DNA from: Chaenocephalus aceratus
Taxonomy: Eukaryota > Chordata > Actinopteri > Perciformes > Channichthyidae
Direction of reading: 5' to 3'
NCBI GenBank assembly: GCA_023974075.1
Contig: CM043791.1
Location: 3,078,509 to 3,142,508, forward strand
Length of the DNA: 64,000 nt
In this document: positions 46,594 to 58,541 of the stretch, piece after piece
How the letters are laid out: each line of letters begins with the position of its first letter
How positions within the stretch are numbered: the first letter of the stretch is position 1
The notes under the pieces: model-generated
Told to the model about the DNA's origin: nothing
The model's input: only the letters and a program-made list of their open reading frames with translations
Databases searched by the model: none
Position numbers and translations under genes: made by a program

Positions 46594-46922
46594 CGGCCCG
46601 TCTACACAGCGGCGTGCGTTGAAGCTGCCAATACTTCTGCCCATTCACTTGGAATGGGGTGACGTCACTTTTAGCCGAACTGCATTTTGGGATGCGACGT
46701 GGAGCGTTGCTGGCGTTGCTCGCTTCAAAAGTTGAGCAATGTTCAACTTTTGACGCCTCGATGGAGGCGTCAGCCAATCGAATCATATGCCAGTACAAGC
46801 TCTAGCCAATCAAACCGCGTGCTTGTGTGTCTGGGGCAGGAGATTCATGTGATTGGTTGTTGGTCGAGTGTCAGACACGCCCGCCGGCAAGCGTCAACGC
46901 ACACCGCTGTGTGGACGGGCCG
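46594..46922. mobile_element. PIF/Harbinger-like MITE, second copy, TSD TAA
   Basis: The sibling of 17578-17903: 329 bp, flanked by TAA. Inverted ends start CGGCCCGTCTACACAGCGGC. It shares internal blocks such as TGCCCATTCACTT, AATGGGGTGACGTCAC and CAATCGAATCATATGCCAGT. Confidence 0.75.
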
Positions 46923-47944
46923 TAAGCGAGCTTTGGCTTGGGGGGCCCCCCTCACTCTAGCGCGTTCTCCCTATACACAACACGGAACCAACTTTTGTCT
47001 TATGTTAGCATAAGCACACATATTGTATAAATAAGCATGTAAACACTGAAGTGGGACCTTAGAACAGCAACACAGTCTTTAAATTGACTACAAATAACTA
47101 CCTATAACTAATGACTATATCAACTCAGTGACCAGAAATAGAGAAACTCCTGTGACATTTTTTTGTTTTTTGCAGTGTATATATTTAGCACATTTTAACA
47201 TTATATGCTTACCTTTAACCCTTGTGTGCTGTTTGGGTCTGTGGGACCCGTTTTCAGTATTTACTAAAAGAAAATGTATGCAATTTAACTATTTGAACCT
47301 GCTTTATTTGGGGGTGGACCTCACCTCCTCTAGGGGGGTCCGGGGGCATACAACCCCGGGAAGATTTTAAATGCGTCAATCTGGTGCACTTTGAGCAGAA
47401 AAAGAATTTATGGATACAGCTCTCAACACTCAGATGAAAGGGAGATTTATACTTTTCAATAATCCAAAAATCTTTAGAATATGATCACAACCAATAACAA
47501 ATAATTTCAACTTGTTTATTCTTATGTTATGTTACCTAGTTAGCATTCTTTCTTTCCATTTATGCATATTTTAATAATCACTGTTTTTTTTTTTTTTTTA
47601 CTGTCCCATAGTACACATTAGAATGATTTCTTACTTTATCTATATTAAATAGATAAAGGTGTGCTCTCAGAGGCTGTGTGCTCCTCCGTGGCGATGACGG
47701 CTTGCGTTAAAAATAAACATATTTGGAAAGTGGGGGGACACAAACGGGATTTCGAAAAGTGGAAATTACGCCATGTGTGTGTGCGTCAAGTGCAATACAT
47801 ATATATGCAAGTTGCAACACACACAACACACTCATGTGTTGTATAGGCTGGCATGACAAGGCTGTGTTCAATGGGGCTGATGTGTTGTGTAGATTCTGCT
47901 AGAAGGGAAATCACGGTCACACTCCTTATGAAGCGGTGAGGCCA
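46923..47944. other. Intergenic with a dispersed-repeat fragment
   Basis: No gene seen. At about 47300-47420 a block (GGGGGTCCGGGGGCATAC, TGCGTCAATCTGGTGCACTT) matches repeat pieces near 28130 and 56100-56200, so it is a dispersed transposon fragment. Confidence 0.45.
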
Positions 47945-49430
47945 GGGATTTTGGGCCCCATGAAAAGATATCACATTGGGCCCCACCACCAGGCACAGGC
48001 CACGCCAACCAAGCACAATGCTGTAACAACACCTCCAGAACCGACTCATTTATACTTTAAATAACTACCTGTACAGGCTTGCATCTATCTTGTAGTCCAA
48101 TACTAACTGCACAATATTTACTGACACTGAGCTGTGAACATATAACACTGTGCAGACGTGCAACCTTCTACTGCAGTAGAATTCACTATTTGATATAACA
48201 CTAACATTCCTGACAATAGACTTCAATAGTCATCTTTTATGGTGTACATGCCTTTTTTAATAACATTTTCGAATGGAACATTCAAAAATCTAAATAAATG
48301 TAACTTGAATATACATGACCTCTTAAATTAAAATAAAGTGAACATTAACACCAATAATGTCATTTATAAAATGCTATAACAAAAAAAATAACATAAGTAG
48401 TAGATTTTTTAATTACATATACATACCAACTACAAAATAAGCAGGTATTAAAGTGTAAACGGACAACAAAATGGAAATGAAAAGGCCTGATGGTGGTGCT
48501 AAATCAGAGCCTATTACCTGTTCTCAGTCTTTTTCTCATCATGCATTTCTATGTAGTGATCCAATATCGTTACCATAGCCTTGCCCTTTAACAGTTATTA
48601 CGAGCCCTGGCTCAGCCTTACTCACCAAGAGCCCAGCGCCTAGCCTTCTTACAGGCAAAGTCACTGATCAAGTCCTTGAAGTCCAGTTTTCTAGCCAACT
48701 GGCTTTCAATGGACAGCATGGCAAGACTGCAAAGCCTTATGGGGGGACAGGGCTGCGGATCCTAAAGATAAAGTTGGTCCTGGCACCAGGGGAGGGACAA
48801 CTGATTTAGTATGAATACCTGCTAAAAATGTACCTGCATTTATTAAATGTCAGCTAAAAGAGTAAAATGAAAAACCTCTGAATTTTCTGTGAAGATATTA
48901 CAAACATTACAATTATTATTTACAATGGACTACGCTTAGCTAACAGACTAATTTCCACCACTCATGGACCACACCCACCTTTTCTTTTGAAAAACTGGGT
49001 GACATACTGTCGCCCTTTAGTCCCTCTCACTTGTCTTTCTCTCCTTTATTTTCTTTCTTGAAAGTCTGACTTTGTTAGTCGTTGAGACATCGTATACACG
49101 TAAGTACTAGCATCCCTCCTCACATGCTCTCACTCTCTGCTAGAAAGGGCCGGTGCCGCACAGCGTTTGGAGGCAGGACCAAACCATTACATGTAAATAG
49201 AGGGGGTGTTTGATGCTTTGGATAATTAACTTTTGGAAGAAAATAAGTAAATTAATCGTAAGTTTAGTGAGTACATTATCAATATAACGGTATATTAATG
49301 TTAATTATTAATGATTGATGAAAGGTTACTTAAAACATTTTTCTTGATGTTCTAAAAATGTTTGGGGCCCCTGTCAGTCACGGGCCCTTAGAATCGTCCT
49401 AACTTTTCACCCCCTTACGGCGCCCTGGTG
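47945..49430. mobile_element. Possible hAT-like element, degraded
   Basis: The left side starts CAGGGATTTTGGGCCCCATGA. The right side ends with CACGGGCCCTTAGAATCGTC...GGCGCCCTGG. The ends are only loosely inverted and no target duplication was found. No coding capacity recognised. Confidence 0.35.
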
Positions 49431-50260
49431 CCGCTCCCATAGACTGGCCGCTCCACATTGCTTTTCTTCCCGACAGAAATCAAGCAAGAACGTGATTGGT
49501 CGATATTCATTGTGGGGGTGGGGGGAGGAGAGGTGTTAGATAGATATAGAGTTGTAGTAAGTAGATAGAGTTCGCTATGATTGAGGTTTCGTTTATGCAT
49601 AGGATAGATTATTTTAATTACATTTCCTTTTCTTTGTGTGTATTTTTTACATTTTGGATTTGCTTGGTGAGCTATTTTTAGAACATGCCCCGCGGGCGAC
49701 CAAGGTAGTACCCCTCAATGCAGTGCGCAATGCCTCAATGAGCTCAACGTGGGCGGGAGCTCAACCTTTGAGGCACGTGACGTCCCGACTCCCATGTTGT
49801 GTACTTACCATAGGTACTTACCCAGTCACAAAAGTAACATATTATATCTTATATTATTAATATATATATCATTCTGATGTCTGTGGTTATTTAAACATTC
49901 CCTGATAAACGTTATTTCAGCATCAATAAATGAGTGTTAATCCCAGTGTGTTTAGTGTGCAACATCACATGTCATTGATTTCACCTTCAATTCACGGTTT
50001 TCAAAACGTTAGCCACATGCTAATGCTAACCGGAAATAAAGAATGTTCAGAATAAAACTGCTTTAAATTAAAACCCTGTATTTAATTTAAATTACGTCAT
50101 ATCAACATTGATTTCAATTTATTACAGTAGGAGAGGTTTTGGGAGGGAGGAAGGAAGATTAGGATTAGGTAAAAAGCTAGGGAGTGTGGTGCACTGGCTC
50201 TCGGTAAATAGGCGTTTAAAAAAACATTTAAAAACTCCATAAACATAGCCCTACTAAAAC

Positions 50261-50952
50261 TATGGAGTCAGATTTGGGTCAATATTCTAGCGTGCAAAAA
50301 AGCTACTCACGAGTGGAAAATGTGCTTTTACACGCGCATTAAATGACCCCCGCGCGCAGATTAAACAGAGACAGCCCTCTATCGAAAGCCATTTGCGGCA
50401 TTATTCGCGTGAATTAACGGGGAGGTCCGTTTATTCGCGCGAAACTACGCGTGAATAAACGGGGAGGTCCGTTTGAGTTCAAAGTTTCAGTAACCAATCA
50501 GTGAAGAGCAAAGCCAGACCAAAGCAATCTGTAGATTAAAAGTTCCTGACACTGTGAGGCTGTAAATTGTACGTTATTCCAGATTCAGGGGACTATGTAT
50601 TAATTTAAACGGACCTCCCCGTTTATTCGCGCGAAACTACGCGCGAATAATGGCGCAAATGGCTTTCGATAGCCCTCTTGCTTGCTCATGGGAGTGTCAG
50701 CCTCACTTGCTCGCGGAGTCTGTCTACACGGGCGTGAAAAGTTTCTGACACTTTGGGGCGGAGCCACTAGACTTTGATTGACAGCTGCCAGGAAGCCCGG
50801 AGTTGCCAGGTTTGATATATGCCTGAACTACCAAGAGCCGAGGAGTGACAGCTGCAAGATCAGTTGGACGAGACTGAATGGTAAAGTTGCCCATAAAAAA
50901 CTATTATATTCGCAATTTATATTCGTAAAGTGTACAGCCACACAGCTATATC

Positions 50953-50983
<31 letters not shown>

Positions 50984-51795
50984 GAATTTGATATAAAAAA
51001 ATTACACATTAATTCTAGGAGTGCAATACTTTTACAAACACTATGGTAATAATATGCATTCATTATGACAACAGTGTTCTATAGTGTGTTCAAAAAACAA
51101 CTACAGAAACACTATATATTATACTATAGTTATACTATTTAAAATAATATAGGAATACTACAAAGATCTAGATACATAGTATTACTATTGAAATATTATA
51201 GGGCTACTAGCTAATAAAATGGCACTACATAAAAAACTATAGTAATACAATAGCTGGTGAAAAATACAAACTTACTATAGGACACTATACAACTCTTATA
51301 GTATACTATAGTAATACTATAATTCATTGATAGTTCATTTCGTAAGGGAGGTGCATACAGCAGACAGCAGTTTTCGACAGATACAGCCCACTTAAAAATA
51401 TATTGTTTTATATAAAATGCATTAAGATATATATATATATATATATATATATAGCTGTACAATTTACGAAAATAATTTTTTATGGACAACTTTACCATTC
51501 AATCTCGTCCAACTGATCTTGCAGCTGTCACTCCTCGGCTCTTGGTAGTTCAGGCATTTATCAAACCTGGAAACTCCGGGCTTCCTTGTAGCTGTCAATC
51601 AAAGTCCAGTGGCTCCGCCCCAAAGTGCCAGAAACTTTTCACGTGCATAGACAGACTCCGCCTCCGCGAGGTTTACACTCCCGCGAGCGAGCAAGAGGGC
51701 TGTCTCTCTCATTTTATGCACGTGTAAAAGCACATTTCCCGCTCGTGAGTAGCTTGTTTTACGCGCTAGAATATTGACCCAAATCTGACTCCATA
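50261..51795. repeat. Long inverted repeat (palindromic arms)
   Basis: The left arm begins TATGGAGTCAGATTTGGGTC and the right arm ends with its complement. The arms are about 370 bp, excluding a MITE inserted in the left one. They are separated by an AT-rich loop with (TA)n tracts at both inner edges and repeated ACTATAGTAATACTATA motifs. A single-stranded copy could form a very long hairpin. Confidence 0.85.
50381..50670. mobile_element. MITE (hAT-like) with TSD AGCCCTCT
   Basis: AGCCCTCT flanks both ends (50373-50380 and 50671-50678). The termini are ATCGAAAGCCATTTGCG and CGCAAATGGCTTTCGAT, with GGACCTCCCCGTTTATTCGC blocks inside. The opposite palindrome arm keeps a single AGAGGGCTGTCTC, the empty site. 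Confidence 0.88.
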
Positions 51796-52525
51796 CAAGA
51801 CCTTATAAAAAACCCTTTTAAAAGCATTATAAAAGCTCTGTGAGGACTCAGGACTTGTGGTGGTGTTGTGACATGGGGGAAATTTATTGAAAATCGAGGT
51901 TATGTGATGGAATTTAGCACCCTGAAAATTATCTATCTGAAGTGGGTCTGTAAAGGGGGGGATGCGGGAGAGATTAGAGTCCCCGATAATGAGGGCCTTT
52001 TCAGCAACTTCAACGACCATACCGGCAGTTTTTTGAAAGTTCTGGGATGTGTGTTCCGGGCGTGTGGGGGAGCCAGGTGCCGCTGCAGAGGAAGGACGGA
52101 AGGAAGATTAAGATTAGGTAAAAAGGTAGAGAGGGTTAGGGTTAGGATGGGGGGAAGGAAGGGTTAGATTGAAGGGAGGGAAGGAACTGCTACCCGGGAA
52201 ACAGGATGCAACGCGTCCATCTGTGAAGCTCCGCCCATGTTGAGCTCGCGCCCACATCGAGCTCATTGAGGCACTGCACACTGCAATGAGGGGCTTCTCC
52301 GACCAAGTGCCCGCGGGCACCGTGTTGGCTACCCCTGAGTCCTACAGTCAAGGGGCTACTTAACCGTGCAAGTCAATACAATCAATGCATGATGATGATG
52401 ACTTTGAGAGTAGGCAATCTTGGCATATTAACACAATTAATTAAACATAGGCTACTTATCACAGCGACGGTGTACTGAGATTATTATTATTACTTATTTA
52501 TTTCATTTTTTGCTAGGGGCCCTTA

Positions 52526-55330
52526 TGGCGCATTTCCACTACAGCTCGGAGTGCGGTTTGCGGCCGTTTTTGGTTACGTTTCCACTAGGCGCAGGGCGGA
52601 TTTTGGCATCTTTGTTTTGAAAGAAAAGCTGTGGCTCATTGGACATTATGAGAGAAAATCTCTAATGTCCGAGTGCAAGTGAATGCATCACTCCCCGGCC
52701 CTGGCGCGAGCTTGAAAATATGATTGGCGGCGATTTCATTTGAACGGGGGGACGGCGCAGAACGAGAAGCATTCGGACCCAAGTAGACGGAGGAAGGAAT
52801 GAGGTATTTGCGGTCTACATGACAGAGAAGAGACTGTCAGTTTGGATGTACTTAGTATTGAATCAAAACGCACTAAAGCTGTAGATCTTAATCAGTTTGT
52901 GAGGCGTTTTTGCTGAACAACATGGTAATCGCGGAACTACCTTTCAGCTGAATAGGCAGTGGCGTTTTTATATGTACAAAAGGTGGGGCACAACAAATTT
53001 AGATGTCTAAGCTTCTGCAGTGAGGTTCATGGCTGGTGAGGCACTGACTCTTCAGGTTTACAAATATTATATGTTGACCTAAATCAAAATCTAATATTAT
53101 TTCAAAGCTTTTTTTTGTCTGATGCTTCGATACATTTTAACCTCTTATTAAGCCCGAAGGTCCCCCCAGTGGACCCCTCCCACCGTTTTCTTACGAGACT
53201 ATGTCTCAGGGTCTTAACATTTATGAAACTATTAATGTTTCATACCCTTTTAAAGGTAAGAAACTCCGCTAACTGACAATAAGAACAATTGTTAGCTAAA
53301 AGAAACAAGAGTAATACCAAGCCTTTGAATTAGCATTGAGCAAAAAATGGTAACAAATGCTAACGCTTTTTTACACAGAACTCATGATAGAAATGCCCTT
53401 ATTACTATCTTAACTGCACAAACAAGATATATACGATTTAAAGCTGAGACTCCACAGATTCCACACATGTAATGTCATCACTGTACGACCTGGAATTTCT
53501 GGAGCTATCAGCCATAAAAGAGAAAGTAAACAACATCCGGTTTCAAAAATAGTACAATAATTAAGACTTACCTTTTTGATTTGTGATCAAAAGTTGTGTT
53601 CAACGGAATAAAAACGCCGCTCAAGGTTAATCCAATGTCTTTGTGTCACGTAGACATTTTTACTGATAATCCATCATCATATTTATGGAAATATACTGGG
53701 TATAAAGTTTTGACGTCCAGGCTTGTACTTTCATATATGTTTCGTTTGCTTCTCTATTACGTCCGCAATGGTAATGTTTACGTGGATTTGGGAACTTCCC
53801 ATTGATTCTATTGGATGTAATGGTTAAGAAAAAGGTGGTAAATCACCCAAATCGACCAATGGGTTCCAGAGATATGGTCCTGCGTAAAGTATAAAGAATG
53901 CCAGCCAGCTTAAGTACATTACGCAGGAGACTTTACTTATTGTTTACTACGCAAGGAAGCAGGAATTGCAGGACCCAGAGCGCATGGAGCACAGAGCGGA
54001 CAGCAGATAACGGAATTGCAGTTGTATTGCTTATAGATTATCAGAACATTTCAAAGGGGACACAGCCACATTGGATATTAACCTATGGATTAACTACATC
54101 ATCGTTTTTATCGTTTTAATGCCATTGAAGACCAGTTTAGACCAGACAAGAGGAAGGTGAGCCATGTTAGCCTAGCGCATTAGCGCTAGCGCCACTTGTT
54201 TGATGTACGTTTTGTTGTTGATAACGTCGCGAGTTGTATCTTTCAGTGTTGAGGTGGGCACCGTTAGATTCTGTGTCTTTACGATCATAAACAATGTGTT
54301 GTATGTGCAGCTAGGATATAGTAATAAGGGAGCTAGGAGTGATTTTCGGTGCAGTAGTAATAGTTTAGCATTTTTCGCTCGGGGCTAATTCAGAGGCTCA
54401 CTATAAGAGGATAACAGAGTAGGCCTATGTTTTGTTTTTGTTTTCGTTTTTTTTTCACAACAGTTGTATTTGGATGGAATGAATACCTATAGTGATAATT
54501 CAAAGTAATAAAATGATTTTTACAGTGAAAAAGTTCAAATGGAACTGATGGTTCCCAAATACCCAGAGGTGAGTCCGCTTGGACTTTATTTTTCTAAACC
54601 TCTCTAAAAAGGTCAAATTTCACTTGTTTTGCATCAATCTTGATACAGGGTACTTATTTATGTTATAGTTTGGATTCCTAAAGCTTTTAGTCTACTAGCC
54701 CATCATTCAAGGGTGGTTTTCACTATAAGTAATGGGTTTGTTTTTTAGGCGGACATTAGAATTTACATGTTTTTACTGTGTTCCATCTGAATTTACTTTA
54801 AATAAAAACATCTATATTATTCTGACACTTCTACATCCAACTCACAGATGTAACCTTGCTTTGAGAAGAAAAGATTATTAATTACCCCTTTTAGAAGTGA
54901 AGATATAGTCTTTGTTGTGTAGTGGCATTTTCGAGCCTGAAACCTGAAAAACAGGCTCAGGGCTTAAGGGTTAACAGACAGTTAAACAAAAGATTACCCA
55001 AAAAAATGTAATTTTATCATTTAAATATTGAATTGTTCTCTCTTAGTAAGATCCTATTTTCAATAAAATTGCGGTCTTACCTTGACTTGAAGATGAAGTC
55101 CATTTGCCTATCCTTCTGGACAAAAATCTCTATTACTTTTTTGTAAAAGTCCTCCTTATCTTCTTGTAGTTTCAAAAGTCTATCATAAATCTAATCGATA
55201 GATTTATGATTCGAAAATTATAAAAGTAGGGTAGACATGTAATGGAAACGCAGCATAAAGTGAGCCTGGCCTACCAAGGTCTAACTATATCGTACTAAGC
55301 CGTGCGAGACCCTGCAGTGGAAATGCGCCA
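52526..55330. mobile_element. PIF/Harbinger-like element, TSD TTA
   Basis: TTA on both sides (52523-52525 and 55331-55333). The termini TGGCGCATTTCCACT(A)CAG and CTGCAGTGGAAATGCGCCA are inverted. It is 2.8 kb long, most of which is the piggyBac-like element nested at 53141-54970. No transposase recognised. Confidence 0.7.
53141..54970. mobile_element. piggyBac-like MITE, second copy, TTAA flanks
   Basis: TTAA on both sides (53137-53140 and 54971-54974). The inverted ends are CCTCTTATTAAGCCC and CAGGGCTTAAGGG. Shared blocks with 16965-18385 show common origin, while this copy lacks the nested PIF-like MITE. No ORF of transposase size. Confidence 0.68.
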
Positions 55331-55333
55331 TTA

Positions 55334-56558
55334 GTGGCTGCGGGGCCCAAAGCGGCCGCTTATGTTGCTTAATGGGTCGGGCCGGCTCTGTGCGCACATG
55401 ACCAATGAGGGCACGAGATAGGTTTGTGCAAGATGGAAGGCTGAACAGGCAGGTAGGCCATCCAGTTATTTTAGCCGGGCCGGCTAAAATGATTGGTCGT
55501 GCTTTTTTACTTTTTACGGCTTCCACAGATGAGTTTTTAATGATTTATTGTAAAGCGTTTAATATTCATTGCTAGCGGGATGTTAAGAGCATTCCATGGA
55601 ATATAAACAAAAAGCGTTTCTGAAGTGAATTACCTACCCACCATTAATTACTTTAACTAGTATTTACTTTGTACTTCTACTTCACTACAATTCCGAGGTA
55701 AATATTGTACTTTCACTTAACTACTCATTTTAGTTACACCAGGATTAAATTCACAAGCTACCCAGCAGAAAATACAGTAAATACAATCAGACCCGTCGCC
55801 AGAACAAATCTACAGGGAGGGCATATTATTTTCATGGGGGGCCACACAAAACCTTCATGTGCCGCGGCCAGTATCGGCACCAGAGATTTTCTTTTGGGGG
55901 TGCTGTGGGGTAACTTGACGTTTCATAGAGGGTGCTCAAACATGTAGGGTTTCCCATTAAGGAACCTGGCGCTACAGTGAAATGTTCTACTGCAACACTC
56001 CCCACAGGCACACACACAGTGTACCCACGACTGTTACAATGAAGGCTCGATAATCAGCTCATGGCATATAGGCAGGGGAAGTGCTATTTTTTATAAGGGC
56101 ATGCTCCCCCAGGAAGATTTTTTTTTAAATATTGAAGTTAAATGCATCAATCTGAATTGGTGCACTTAGAGAGCAAAATGAAGAGATCTATGGATACCTC
56201 TCTGAACACCCATTTGACACAGAACTGTAAACAGATTTACTATTTCTTTATGGATATTTTACAAATTCCCCCATTAGTTATATTATTATTCTGAAATGGG
56301 CCAATCTGCATAATGAGTACTTTTTGGTATTTTAAGTATAATATGATGCTAAAGTTTTTGTACTTTTTACATTAGTAACATTTTGATTGCAGGACACAGA
56401 TCTTGTTCTTAAGTAAAAGTAGAAGTACCAGAGTGAAGGAATACTCTGTTACAAGTAATCAGAGTACTTTACAGTTTCCTCCATGAAGTCCACCTTACTC
56501 AAGATAGTGTTCTATACCATCTCATACCAGAATCACCCAGATTCATACCAGTATTTGA
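55334..56558. other. Mixed transposon debris
   Basis: Contains two pieces of the ACTTTTACTT/AAGTAAAAGTAGAAGTACC repeat (55625-55745 and 56305-56480). Between them is a separate fragment near 56090-56200 (GGGCATGCTCCCCCAGG, TTAAATGCATCAATCTG) matching repeats at about 28130 and 47380. No gene seen. Confidence 0.5.
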
Positions 56559-56776
56559 GGCGGCAGTGGCTCAGTCTGTAGGGATTTGGTCTTGGAACCG
56601 AAGGGTCGCCGGTTCACGTCCCGATCGGACAAAAAAAAGATGGAGTGAACTGGTAGCTGGAGAGGTGCCAGTTCATCTCCAAGGCCACTGCCGAGGTGCC
56701 CTTGAGCAAGGCACCTAACCTCGAAACTGCTCCCTTAGTGCCGGGTACCTGGCAGCCTCTCTGCTCTGCAACCTCT

Positions 56777-56827
<51 letters not shown>

Positions 56828-56922
56828 CCTCCCCTGTGTGTGCATGTATATCCTCTGTGTGTGTGTACGTTTGGGGAAAGAAATGTCCCTGTAAGGGATG
56901 AATAAAGTGCTTCTTCTTCTTC
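56559..56922 (+). mobile_element. tRNA-derived SINE
   Basis: The head carries a box A-like TGGCTCAGTCTGTAGGG and a box B-like GGTTCACGTCC (56611-56621). It is followed by the GAGGTGCCCTTGAGCAAGGC body common in fish SINEs, a (TG)n tract at about 56779-56824, and an AATAAAGTGC(TTC)n tail. It is in the same superfamily as 14738-14983 but longer. Confidence 0.72.
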
Positions 56923-57269
56923 AGTACTTTTATTATTAAAAGCCAATGCTTTTGGACTAAGAGTGTATGGTGAATGCTTCAGTAATGGCCCACTTCTGAA
57001 TACTTTCCTTTACACCAAGGGATTAACCTAACATTTAGCATGAGTGTTACATGTTCTCCCACAATGTGGTGTGTATGCAGTGGCATGGTGTATTCAACCC
57101 TCCTCAGAAAACGTGTTGGGCTTATGCATTACATTGAGATTTTGTTTTGTTTATACCGTCAGAAATCCCTCTGAACAGTTTTAGCTGCGAGATACTTACC
57201 ACAAAACACTTCAAACTGTTACCACAGCAAAAGATGGCTGTACCAAATATTAATGTTTACAATCTGAAT

Positions 57270-57400
57270 ACTTTGGCAAGCAGCATTTTCCGGTTTTTTC
57301 ATTTTTCTTTTAAAAGTCTGCTGACGGCAGACACCCTATCCGTTTTAAGAGTGCGCTTAAGACCTTCCTTTTTGATAAAGCTTATAGTTAGGGCTGATTA
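57270..57400 (+). mobile_element. LINE 3' coding remnant
   Basis: A short frame ends LSVLRVRLRPSFLIKL, resembling the extreme C-terminus of fish LINE proteins (RLKTFLF-type motif, compare 37690). The rest is unrecognisable, so the call rests on one motif. Confidence 0.35.
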
Positions 57401-57613
57401 GATTCAGCCCCTAGTTTTGCTGATATAGTTTGTCGGGGGACATCTTACTTCTCCTTCTCTCTGTCTATACCTGTGTACCTCATGTTCCCATTAACCCAGC
57501 TTCCCCAAATTTCTTTCTTTTTGGTGTCTATATACGCCGGGAGTAGTGATACAAATGCGGTATCAATCTCATTAGTATGCAGAGAAAGTGACAGGTCGCC
57601 CCGCCCCTTTTTG

Positions 57614-57748
57614 ACCGGAAGTCCCGCCTCTTTATTTTGAAAACCGGAAGTCCCGCCTTTTTATTTTATTTTGAAAACCGGAAGTCCCGTGTCATTCTAC
57701 CGGAAGTCCCGAATCGTTCGACCGGATGTACAGTCACCGCTTCCGGTT
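57614..57748. promoter_or_regulatory. Array of ACCGGAAGT (ETS-type) motifs
   Basis: Four direct copies of ACCGGAAGTCCCG (at 57614, 57643, 57677 and 57699), a fifth degenerate ACCGGATGT (57721) and one inverted GCTTCCGGTT (57739-57748). ACCGGAAGT is the consensus for ETS/GABP transcription factors. The spacing of 22-34 bases and the spacer CTTTATTTTGAA suggest tandem duplication. It could be an enhancer or part of the element's terminal/origin repeats. Confidence 0.6.
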
Positions 57749-58004
57749 TACAAAATAAAATTAAAATTAAATTAAAATTAAAAAAATGAGAAAAATTAAA
57801 TGCAGTTGTTTTCAATCAATTAATATACATAGGATATATATCCCGCCTCCTAACCACTTCCTGTGTGATTAATCCTGTATATAGTATTGAATGTAACTTG
57901 CAAATAACATGAAATTAATCTAAAGTAAAGCATCTAAAAAAATGTATATTTAAACCTCTCTATTTTTGCAAACAGGACAGGAGGGGAGAAAACATATGGT
58001 GGAG

Positions 58005-58053
<49 letters not shown>

Positions 58054-58132
58054 TCCCCGCCCATCACCCCATCTCCCACTGTCTAAATAAAAAGCCAGCT
58101 TCACTCTTAAATATTTCTCAAGTCGAGAGAAA

Positions 58133-58297
58133 ATGGCCAAGAGACGTCTTGATATGAATTTAATCAGCGAGACACCGGTAACAACTTACAACCATCCGTT
58201 GGGTGCTCCAATCAAGAAACGAATGAAGTTTGTATGCCGGGTTCAGACACCTACAGCCGAAGAACTTCGCCTCTCTGTTTTTGCGAACAGGACATGA
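58133..58297 (+). CDS. Small basic protein, copy 1 (unknown function)
   Basis: A 54-codon frame starts MAKRRLDMNLISETPVTTYN, continues with a basic IKKRMK patch, and ends shortly after TPTAEELRL. It begins about 45 bases after an AT-box (TAAATAAAA) in the duplicated cassette. I do not recognise a family; no membrane segment or signal peptide is visible. In favour of coding: the corresponding start and first 20 codons are preserved in copy 2 with few amino-acid changes. Against: its C-terminus runs into the next cassette, so the natural end may have been altered by the duplication. It might be the first exon of a longer spliced gene. Confidence 0.4.
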   Translation: MAKRRLDMNLISETPVTTYNHPLGAPIKKRMKFVCRVQTPTAEELRLSVFANRT

Positions 58298-58332
58298 GGG
58301 GAGAGACCATAGGGTGGGCCGAGGGGAGGGGG

Positions 58333-58380
<48 letters not shown>

Positions 58381-58457
58381 ACACACACACTTTCCCCACC
58401 CCCCACCCCATCTCCCCTTAGAGGTTGTTTAAATAAAAGCCAGCGTCTCTTGTGGCC

Positions 58458-58541
58458 ATGAGACGTCTTGATATGAGTTTAATCAGCGAGACATCGGTGA
58501 CAACTTACGACCATCCGTTGGGTGCTCCAAATCAAAAGTAA
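58458..58541 (+). CDS. Small basic protein, copy 2 (shorter)
   Basis: A 27-codon frame, MRRLDMSLISETSVTTYDHP then LGAPNQK, parallel to 58133-58297 but stopping early because of a base difference after GGTGCTCCAA. It is preceded by TTTAAATAAAAGCC, the same AT-box. It may be a decayed duplicate. Confidence 0.35.
   Translation: MRRLDMSLISETSVTTYDHPLGAPNQK

Larger units (their letters stand above)
49672..52338. mobile_element. Large inverted-repeat element
   Basis: Two nested pairs of inverted blocks: an outer pair (CCCCGCGGGC...TCAATGAGCTCAACGTGGGC at 49687-49760 and its inverse at 52220-52320) and an inner pair (50261-50980 and 51428-51795). The right terminus GTTGGCTACCCCTG resembles a Charlie-type hAT end. 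The left terminus is eroded and a target duplication is not evident. Class assignment is tentative. Confidence 0.5.

Noticed and set aside
52130..52145. Telomere-like TTAGGG repeat
   Set aside because: Only about two units (GGGTTAGGGTTAGG) inside a transposon; too short for an interstitial telomere.
56559..56640. tRNA gene
   Set aside because: It has A and B box-like motifs, but continues into a SINE body with no intact cloverleaf.
56614..58461. ORFs across (CA)n/(TG)n tracts
   Set aside because: Dinucleotide repeats give His-Thr or Cys-Val runs in open frames without any coding signal.
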